A stretch of DNA of 9,419 nt from Clostridia bacterium (GTDB lineage Bacteria; Bacillota_A; Clostridia; Christensenellales; Aristaeellaceae): contig JAFUDW010000061.1 in NCBI GenBank assembly GCA_017464225.1, positions 1 through 9,419 of the forward strand. The letters run 5' to 3'. The first letter of the stretch is position 1. Each line of letters begins with the position of its first letter. The notes under the pieces are model-generated. The model searched no databases. It was not told the origin of the DNA and was given only the letters and a program-made list of their open reading frames with translations. The position numbers were made by a program, and so were the translations under genes. Below are positions 4,626 to 9,419 of this stretch, one piece after another.

Positions 4626-5633
4626 ATGAGCGAAACGATCCGCAAACCCGTACTTTATTCCGCCGTACAGCCCAGCGGCACGCTGACCATCGGCAATTAC
4701 ATCGGCGCGCTGCGCAACTTTGTCAAGCTGGAAAAGGATTACGACTGCCTGTTCTGCATGGCCGATCTGCACGCCCTGACCGTGCGCCAGGAGCCCGCCG
4801 CCCTGCGCCGCCGCACCGCCGAGCTGGCCGCGCTGTATATCGCCTGCGGCCTGGACCCCGAAAAAAATATCATCTATGCCCAAAGCCACGTGCCCATGCA
4901 CGCCGAGCTGGCCTGGATCCTGAACTGCTTCACCTATATGGGCGAGCTCAGCCGCATGACCCAGTTCAAGGATAAATCGGCCAAACACGCCGATAATATC
5001 AACGCCGGCCTGTTCACCTATCCGGTGCTGATGGCCGCCGATATCCTGCTGTACCAGACCGACGTGGTGCCCGTGGGCGCCGATCAGAAGCAGCATCTGG
5101 AAATCTGCCGGGATATCGCCGAGCGCTTCAACGGCGTATACGGCGATGTGTTCAAGGTTCCCGAGCCCTACATCAGCAAGTCCGCCGCCGCCCGTATCAT
5201 GAGTCTGAGCGATCCGTCCAGCAAAATGAGCAAGTCTGGCGAAGCCGACAGCTTTATCAGCATGATGGACACCCCTGACGATATCCGCCGCAAGCTGCGC
5301 CGCGCCGTCACCGACAGCGACGGCGAGATCCGGGTGGATCCGGAAAACAAGCCCGGCGTCACCAACCTGATCACCATCTGTGCCGCCATGAGCGGCAAAA
5401 CGCAGGAGGAGGTCTGCCAGGAGCTCCAGGGCAAGGGCTACGGCGCCTTGAAGGAGGCCGCCACCGAGGCCGTGGTCAGCACGCTCGCCCCCATCCAGCA
5501 GGAGCACAAACGCCTGATGTCCGACAAGCAGTACATCAACGACGTGCTCAAGAACGGCTCGGAGCGCGCCGCCGCCCTGGCCTTCCGCACGCTGCGCAAG
5601 GTATATAAAAAGGTGGGCCTGTACCAGCTGTAA
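4626..5633 (+). CDS. trpS: Tryptophanyl-tRNA synthetase
   Basis: 335 aa, the standard length of bacterial TrpRS, a class Ic synthetase that charges tRNA-Trp with tryptophan using ATP in the cytoplasm. The ATP-binding HIGH-type motif is PSGTLTIGNYIGAL (from residue 16; TIGN at 21-24). The second class I motif is K200-M-S-K-S204. Between them sit the TrpRS-typical DLHALT and VPVGADQKQHLE (GADQ at 151-154). The start is supported by GGAGAGGGG (4611-4619) and by the motif spacing at the N-terminus. It has its own promoter and ends in a strong terminator, so it is probably mainly monocistronic, with possible readthrough to the hydrolase downstream. All motifs appear intact. Confidence 0.97.
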   Translation: MSETIRKPVLYSAVQPSGTLTIGNYIGALRNFVKLEKDYDCLFCMADLHALTVRQEPAALRRRTAELAALYIACGLDPEKNIIYAQSHVPMHAELAWILNCFTYMGELSRMTQFKDKSAKHADNINAGLFTYPVLMAADILLYQTDVVPVGADQKQHLEICRDIAERFNGVYGDVFKVPEPYISKSAAARIMSLSDPSSKMSKSGEADSFISMMDTPDDIRRKLRRAVTDSDGEIRVDPENKPGVTNLITICAAMSGKTQEEVCQELQGKGYGALKEAATEAVVSTLAPIQQEHKRLMSDKQYINDVLKNGSERAAALAFRTLRKVYKKVGLYQL

Positions 5634-5643
5634 ACAATCTTTT

Positions 5644-5675
5644 TGCCCCAAAGGCCGTGCCTTTGGGGCATTTTT
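5644..5675 (+). terminator. Intrinsic terminator after trpS
   Basis: TGCCCCAAAGGC (5644-5655) and GCCTTTGGGGCA (5659-5670) form a perfect 12-bp stem around CGT, followed by T5 (5671-5675). The next gene's ribosome binding site starts in the very next bases. Confidence 0.92.
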
Positions 5676-5693
5676 GAAAGGGGAATGCGTTTC

Positions 5694-6605
5694 ATGGAAA
5701 AGATCGATCTGACCTCGGTATCGGGCAAGCCGCTTTGCGTGCGGGTATGGAATACCGAAAATCCCCGGGCGGTGGTGCAGCTGGTGCACGGCATGGCCGA
5801 GCACATGGGCCGCTACGATCGGCTGGCCCAGGCGCTGAACGGCGCGGGCTACGCCGTGGTGGGCCATGATCACCTGGGCCACGGCCCCATCGCTAAGGCG
5901 GAGGATCACGGCTGGTTCGGCGAAAAGAACGGCTGGAACAACCTGATCGAGGATATGAAGCAGGTGACCGATTACGCCAAAAAGCGCTTCCCCGGCCTGC
6001 CGCTGGCGCTACTGGGCCACAGCATGGGCAGCTTTGCCGTGCGCGAATACCTGCTGCGCTACGGCGACGGGCTGTCCGCCTGCGTGATCAGCGGCACGGG
6101 CTGGTACGCTCCCGGCCTGTGCGCCACGGCCAAATGCCTGTCCTCGCTGTGCGGCGTGTTCGGCGGCTGGCATAAGCCCGCCCCGCTGGTGAACAGCGTG
6201 GGCTTTGGCAGCAGCAACAACGCCTTCAAGCCCGCCCGCACGCCCTTTGACTGGCTCAGCCGGGACGAAAAAGAGGTGGACAAATACATCGCCGATCCGC
6301 TCTGCGGCTTCCTGTTCACCGCCCGGGGCTATTACGATATGTTCGACGGCCTGCAGGGCATCAGCCGCCTTTCCCGCCTGTCCGCCATGCCCAAGTCCCT
6401 GCCCATCTATTTTCTGTCCGGCTCCATGGACCCCGTGGGCCAGCAGAGCGCGGGCGTCAAAACGGTGGCGCAGCAGTTCAGGGACGCCGGCATGCAGGAT
6501 GTGACGGTAAAGCTCTATGCGGACGGCCGCCATGAAATGTTCAACGAGATCAACCGCGGCGAGGTAACGGCAGACCTGATTGGATGGCTGGACCAAAAGC
6601 TGTAA
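5694..6605 (+). CDS. Alpha/beta hydrolase, lysophospholipase / monoacylglycerol-lipase-like (Hydrolase_4)
   Basis: 303 aa from the ATG at 5694, chosen because GAAAGGGG (5676-5683) lies 10 bases upstream; the in-frame ATG at 5685 is only 1 base from it, and the frame further upstream lies in the trpS terminator. The alpha/beta-hydrolase set is complete: oxyanion H32-G33-M-A-E-H, Y-AVVGHDHLGHG, nucleophile elbow G108-H-S110-M-G, acid D246 in SGSMDPVG, and base H280 in DGRHEMFNE. HGxxEHxxRY and GHDHxGHG are typical of the serine aminopeptidase-like Hydrolase_4 group that includes PldB-like lysophospholipases and monoacylglycerol lipases. No signal peptide, so it is cytoplasmic. The likely role is ester hydrolysis of lysolipids or monoglycerides; the exact substrate cannot be read from sequence. 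No separate promoter is evident. Confidence 0.9.
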   Translation: MEKIDLTSVSGKPLCVRVWNTENPRAVVQLVHGMAEHMGRYDRLAQALNGAGYAVVGHDHLGHGPIAKAEDHGWFGEKNGWNNLIEDMKQVTDYAKKRFPGLPLALLGHSMGSFAVREYLLRYGDGLSACVISGTGWYAPGLCATAKCLSSLCGVFGGWHKPAPLVNSVGFGSSNNAFKPARTPFDWLSRDEKEVDKYIADPLCGFLFTARGYYDMFDGLQGISRLSRLSAMPKSLPIYFLSGSMDPVGQQSAGVKTVAQQFRDAGMQDVTVKLYADGRHEMFNEINRGEVTADLIGWLDQKL

Positions 6606-6631
6606 TGTCTTCCGTATTTTTATCATTTAAT

Positions 6632-6656
6632 AATCGCCGAAACCCGGCGATTTTTT
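6632..6656 (+). terminator. Intrinsic terminator after the hydrolase gene
   Basis: AATCGCCG (6632-6639) and CGGCGATT (6645-6652) form a stem around AAACC, and T6 (6651-6656) follows. It begins 27 bases after the stop. Confidence 0.88.
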
Positions 6657-6666
6657 GATAGAAGGG

Positions 6667-6696
6667 TTTCCCTTTTGGGGAAAACAATGATATAAT
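6667..6696 (+). promoter_or_regulatory. Extended -10 promoter with overlapping dyad, upstream of the P1 peptidase operon
   Basis: TGA-TATAAT (6688-6696) is a perfect extended -10. The -35 zone holds TTTCCC (6667-6672), 18 bases upstream and a poor match. That hexamer is also the left arm of an inverted repeat with GGGAAA (6678-6683), placing a small dyad over the -35 and spacer, where a repressor would block access. The start codon is 53 bases beyond the -10. Confidence 0.6.
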
Positions 6697-6749
6697 AAAA
6701 TGCATTTGACACAAGCACGCTCAAAGCCATCCAGCGGGAGGTAGCTTAT

Positions 6750-7718
6750 ATGCCCAATATTTATCGTCCCTTCCCCGGGGATATTACCAAGGTGCACGGC
6801 ATCCGCGTGGGCCAGGCCCAGAACGCCGAGGCGCTCACTGGCGTTACGGTGGTGCTGCCGTCGGCCCAGGGGGCCGTGGGCGGCGTATCGGTGCGCGGCG
6901 CGGCCCCGGGCACCCGGGAAACCGATCTTTTAAAACCCGGCAACCTGGTGGAATCCGCCCACGCCGTGGTGCTCTCGGGCGGCAGCGCCTATGGGCTGGC
7001 GGCGGCGGACGGCGTGATGAAATACCTGGAGCAGATGGGCGTGGGCATTGAAATGGGCGGCCACAGGGTGCCCATCGTGCCCGCCGCCGTGCTCTACGAC
7101 CTGAACGTGGGCGACGGGGCCGTGCGTCCCGACGCCGCCATGGGCTACAGCGCCTGCGTTTCGGCGGGCAAAGGCATGGCCCAGGGCCGCGTGGGCGCCG
7201 GCACAGGCGCCACCGTGGGCAAGCTGGTGGTGGGCGGCCAGCCGCAGTCCGGAGGCGTGGGAAGCGCCAGCGTCACCCTGCCCGAGGGCGTCACCGTGGG
7301 CGCGGTGGCGGCGGTAAACGCCGTGGGCGACGTATACCATCCGGTCACCGGCGAGTGCATTGCCTGCGCCCGCATGGAGGACGGCACCCGCGTGCCCGCC
7401 GAGGGCCTGCTCATGGGCCAGGCCGCCGCTCAGCAGATGCTGCATATCCCGGCTCCGGGCAGCAATACCACCCTGGGCGTGGTGGCGGTGGACTGCAAGC
7501 TGACCAAGGAGCAGTGCCAGCGTCTGGCCGACGTGGCCCACGACGGTTACGCCCGCGCCATCCGCCCGGTGCATACCCAGATGGACGGCGATACCGTGTT
7601 CAGCCTGGCCACGGGCCGGGTGAGCAGCGACGTGAACTTCATCAAGCTCTGCGCCGCCGCCAGCGAGGTCATGGCCCGGGCCATCGCCAACGCCATCCTG
7701 TTCAGCCTGGACGCATGA
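6750..7718 (+). CDS. P1-family (S58, DmpA/NylC-like) self-processing peptidase/amidohydrolase
   Basis: 322 aa. GGGAGG (6736-6741) lies 8 bases before ATG. The sequence follows the P1/S58 family throughout: ITKVHGIRVGQAQ near the start, VLPSAQGAVGGVSVRGAAPGTRE (family substrate-pocket region), LSGGSAYGLAAADGVM, GRVGAGTGATVGK, NAVGDV, and the processing site G-S-N239-T240-T241-L-G-V-V, then DGDTVFSLATG. Relatives cleave themselves at this point into alpha and beta chains, exposing an N-terminal Ser or Thr nucleophile; by analogy with NylC the break here should be Asn239/Thr240. Known members are aminopeptidases or amide hydrolases of diverse substrates, so the substrate is unknown. No signal peptide. 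It heads a tight gene cluster, its TGA overlapping the acpS ATG by 4 bases. Confidence 0.92.
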   Translation: MPNIYRPFPGDITKVHGIRVGQAQNAEALTGVTVVLPSAQGAVGGVSVRGAAPGTRETDLLKPGNLVESAHAVVLSGGSAYGLAAADGVMKYLEQMGVGIEMGGHRVPIVPAAVLYDLNVGDGAVRPDAAMGYSACVSAGKGMAQGRVGAGTGATVGKLVVGGQPQSGGVGSASVTLPEGVTVGAVAAVNAVGDVYHPVTGECIACARMEDGTRVPAEGLLMGQAAAQQMLHIPAPGSNTTLGVVAVDCKLTKEQCQRLADVAHDGYARAIRPVHTQMDGDTVFSLATGRVSSDVNFIKLCAAASEVMARAIANAILFSLDA

Positions 7719-8083
7719 TCCGCGGGCTGGGCTGCGACGTATGCGCCGTGCCGCGCATGCGCGAAACGATCAATAATCCGCGCTTTTTGGAGCGCTGGTT
7801 CACGCCCTACGAGCGGGAATACATTGCCGCGCGCAAAAACGCTGCCCAGACGGCGGCGGGCATCTTCGCCGCCAAGGAGGCCTTCGTCAAAGCGCTGGGC
7901 ACGGGCTTTTCCGGTCTGACGCCGGACAAGGTCAGCGTCCGCCACGACGAAAACGGCGCGCCCTATTATGATATCACCGAAGCCATGAGCGGCGCTTTGA
8001 CAAAAAAAGGCGCGAAATCAACTTTTGTATCCATTTCCCATGACGGCGATATCGCCATGGCGGCGGCAGTGCTGGAGGGATGA
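7715..8083 (+). CDS. acpS: Holo-[acyl-carrier-protein] synthase
   Basis: 122 aa, normal for AcpS, which transfers 4'-phosphopantetheine from coenzyme A to a serine of apo-ACP and so activates fatty acid synthesis. Motifs: I-R-GLGCD8 (Mg-binding Asp), RF..RWFT..E, and F-A-A-K54-E55-A-F-V-K-A-LGTGFSGL (second metal ligand Glu55 and CoA-binding Lys), ending SISHDGDIAMAAAV. The start ATG overlaps the previous stop as ATGA, with no independent ribosome binding site visible, so translation should be coupled to the peptidase gene. C7 and C10 near the metal-binding Asp replace the more usual Thr and Glu-type residues of GIGTDIVEI; otherwise it looks functional. acpS next to nnr is a familiar arrangement in Firmicutes. 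Confidence 0.95.
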   Translation: MIRGLGCDVCAVPRMRETINNPRFLERWFTPYEREYIAARKNAAQTAAGIFAAKEAFVKALGTGFSGLTPDKVSVRHDENGAPYYDITEAMSGALTKKGAKSTFVSISHDGDIAMAAAVLEG

Positions 8084-8085
8084 GC

Positions 8086-9419
8086 ATGCGTTATATCGTG
8101 ACCCCTCAGGAAATGCGCGCCGCCGAGCAGGCGGCCTTCGACCGGGGCGTGTCCTCGCTGCTGCTGATGGAAACGGCAGCCCGGCAAGCCTTTGAAGCGC
8201 TGCGGGAAACGGCCCCGGCAGGCGGCAAAACGGTCTTCCTTTGCGGGCCAGGCAACAACGGCGGCGACGGCCTGGCCATGGCCCGGATGTGGCGCCTGGC
8301 AGGCGGGCAATCCGCGGTGGTACTGCCCGAGCCGCCCCGCACGCCGGACGCGCAGGTCAACCTGCGCTACGTTCAGGCGCTCGGCATCCCCATCCTCGAT
8401 CAGTCGCCCGGGGAGGCCGACGCCATTGTGGACGCGCTGTTCGGCACGGGCTTTCGCGGGGCGGTGGACCGGGATTCCGCCATGGGCAGGCTCATCGCCT
8501 GGGCCAATAGCCTGAAAAGCCCGATCCTGTCGGTGGATATCCCCAGCGGCATGGACGGCCTCACCGGCGCGGCCGAGGGGCTCTGCGTCCGCGCCGATCA
8601 AACGGTGACCTTTCACGCCGCAAAGCGCGGGCTCATCTTTACGCCCTGCCCGGAAAACGTGGGTAAGCTCCTGATCGCAGATATCGGCCTGCCCCACCGG
8701 GAGGGGATCTCCTGGGCGGACGATCTGGCGGAGCTCCTGCCGCCGCGCCGCGCAAACGCCCATAAGGGCGACTGCGGCCGGGTGCTGATCTTTGCGGGCA
8801 ATCTGGGCATGGCGGGCGCGGCGCAGATGGCCGCTGCGGCCTGCCTGCGGGCGGGCAGCGGGCTTGTGACCGTGGTCTGTCCCCGGGAGATCATCCCCAT
8901 TCTCCAGAAAACGGTGCCCAACGCCATGTGCCGGGCCGCGGAGGAGCAGCCCGAGATCCGGTGCGACGTCAAGCTTTTTGGCTGCGGCCTGAGCGAAACC
9001 GAGGAAAGCTGGCAGGCGCTCCTGCGCCTGCATCATGACGGCGAGCGCGAGGTATGGGACGCCGGGGCGCTGAACCTGCTGGCAAAGCATCCCATGGCGC
9101 TGGGCGAGGTCGCGGTGATCACGCCTCACTTGGGCGAGGCCGCCCGGCTGCTGGGCTGGAGCATTGATCAGATCGCCCTGGACCCGCCCCAGGCGGCGCA
9201 TGCCTTGGTCAAAAAATACCACTGCGGCGTGGTGCTCAAATCCGCCGCGAGCGTTATCTGCGGCGCCGACGGACAGCTGGCGGTCAACGCCCTGCCGGCC
9301 CCCGCCCTGGCCAAGGGCGGCAGCGGCGACGCGCTGGCCGGCATCCTGGCCTCCCTGCTGGGGCAGGGGCTCCCGCCCATGACGGCCATGCAGGCCGCCT
9401 GCCTCTGGCACAGCCTGGC
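8086..9419 (+). CDS. nnr: Bifunctional NAD(P)HX epimerase / ADP-dependent NAD(P)HX dehydratase (3' end outside window)
   Basis: 444 codons are visible and the frame is still open at the right edge; full-length relatives are about 500 aa. The ATG at 8086 is chosen because GGAGGG (8074-8079) lies 6 bases upstream, while the in-frame ATG at 8080 touches it. N-terminal YjeF_N epimerase domain (about 1-210): TPQEMRAAEQAA, G54-P-G-N-N-G-G-D61-G, DALFGTGFRG, and VDIPSGMDG (150-158). C-terminal ribokinase-like dehydratase domain (from about 220): HKGD (226-229), GRVLIFAGNLGMAGAA, AGSGLVTV, WDAGALNLL, ITPHLGEAARLL, VLKSA, and the catalytic GGSGD415-ALAGIL. The enzyme epimerises R-NAD(P)HX and dehydrates S-NAD(P)HX back to NAD(P)H, repairing damaged cofactor. 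It lies 2 bases after acpS, so is very probably co-transcribed. Confidence 0.96.
   Translation, partial: MRYIVTPQEMRAAEQAAFDRGVSSLLLMETAARQAFEALRETAPAGGKTVFLCGPGNNGGDGLAMARMWRLAGGQSAVVLPEPPRTPDAQVNLRYVQALGIPILDQSPGEADAIVDALFGTGFRGAVDRDSAMGRLIAWANSLKSPILSVDIPSGMDGLTGAAEGLCVRADQTVTFHAAKRGLIFTPCPENVGKLLIADIGLPHREGISWADDLAELLPPRRANAHKGDCGRVLIFAGNLGMAGAAQMAAAACLRAGSGLVTVVCPREIIPILQKTVPNAMCRAAEEQPEIRCDVKLFGCGLSETEESWQALLRLHHDGEREVWDAGALNLLAKHPMALGEVAVITPHLGEAARLLGWSIDQIALDPPQAAHALVKKYHCGVVLKSAASVICGADGQLAVNALPAPALAKGGSGDALAGILASLLGQGLPPMTAMQAACLWHSL

Noticed and set aside
4263..5909. 548-codon minus-strand frame opposite trpS
   Set aside because: It lies over trpS with all synthetase motifs intact, spans a terminator and two promoters, and shows no recognisable domain.
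6706..6711. Perfect TTGACA downstream of the peptidase-operon -10
   Set aside because: No -10-like hexamer lies 15-19 bases further downstream, so it is unlikely to be a -35 box.
7966..9411. 481-codon minus-strand frame opposite nnr
   Set aside because: It is a complement shadow of the nnr reading frame, which carries every expected epimerase and dehydratase motif.

Overview
The window looks like chromosomal DNA of a GC-rich member of the Firmicutes, probably class Clostridia (Oscillospirales- or Christensenellales-like). Grounds: strong AGGAGG-type ribosome binding sites, AT-rich sigma-A-like promoters (TTGACG/TATAAT, TTGCCG/TATAAT, TTGAAA/TATACT) set between GC-rich genes, intrinsic terminators with U-tracts, and a secreted SH3b/proline-rich protein of a kind common in gut Clostridia. 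The taxon is inference; no rRNA or tRNA gene is present. No CRISPR array, transposase, phage gene or integrase was found.

Layout. 1-79 (minus): start of an unidentified gene running off the left edge. 293-2410 (plus): secreted multidomain wall/surface protein whose C-terminal papain-like (C39-type) domain appears to have lost its catalytic residues; strong terminator at 2429-2466. 2467-2921: a 455-base convergent intergenic region without a gene, rich in inverted repeats. It includes a 125-base element (2599-2723) that can fold into a closing stem plus three abutting hairpins, i.e. a four-way junction, and two tandem long palindromes (2806-2858). 2922-3863 (minus): Tat-exported, cysteine-rich protein joining a C_GCAxxG_C_C domain to an FMN-binding domain. 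It is divergent from 4042-4449 (plus), an HxlR-family regulator. The two promoters are back to back, with one 11-bp inverted-repeat arm just upstream of each -35 box. 4626-5633 (plus): trpS, with its own promoter and a short leader holding two interleaved complementary pairs. 5694-6605 (plus): a lysophospholipase/monoacylglycerol-lipase-like hydrolase whose RBS abuts the trpS terminator. 6750-9419 (plus): P1-family (S58) self-processing peptidase, acpS and nnr (NAD(P)HX epimerase/dehydratase, cut by the right edge), overlapping or 2 bases apart and probably one operon.

How the parts work together. trpS, acpS and nnr are housekeeping genes (tRNA charging, acyl-carrier-protein activation, repair of hydrated NAD(P)H). 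The accessory part is the HxlR/flavoprotein pair: a probably redox- or electrophile-sensing regulator facing an exported cysteine-rich flavoprotein, with a symmetric operator that suggests reciprocal control. The points most worth following up are that regulatory architecture, the four-way-junction element, the degenerate C39-like domain and the trpS leader.
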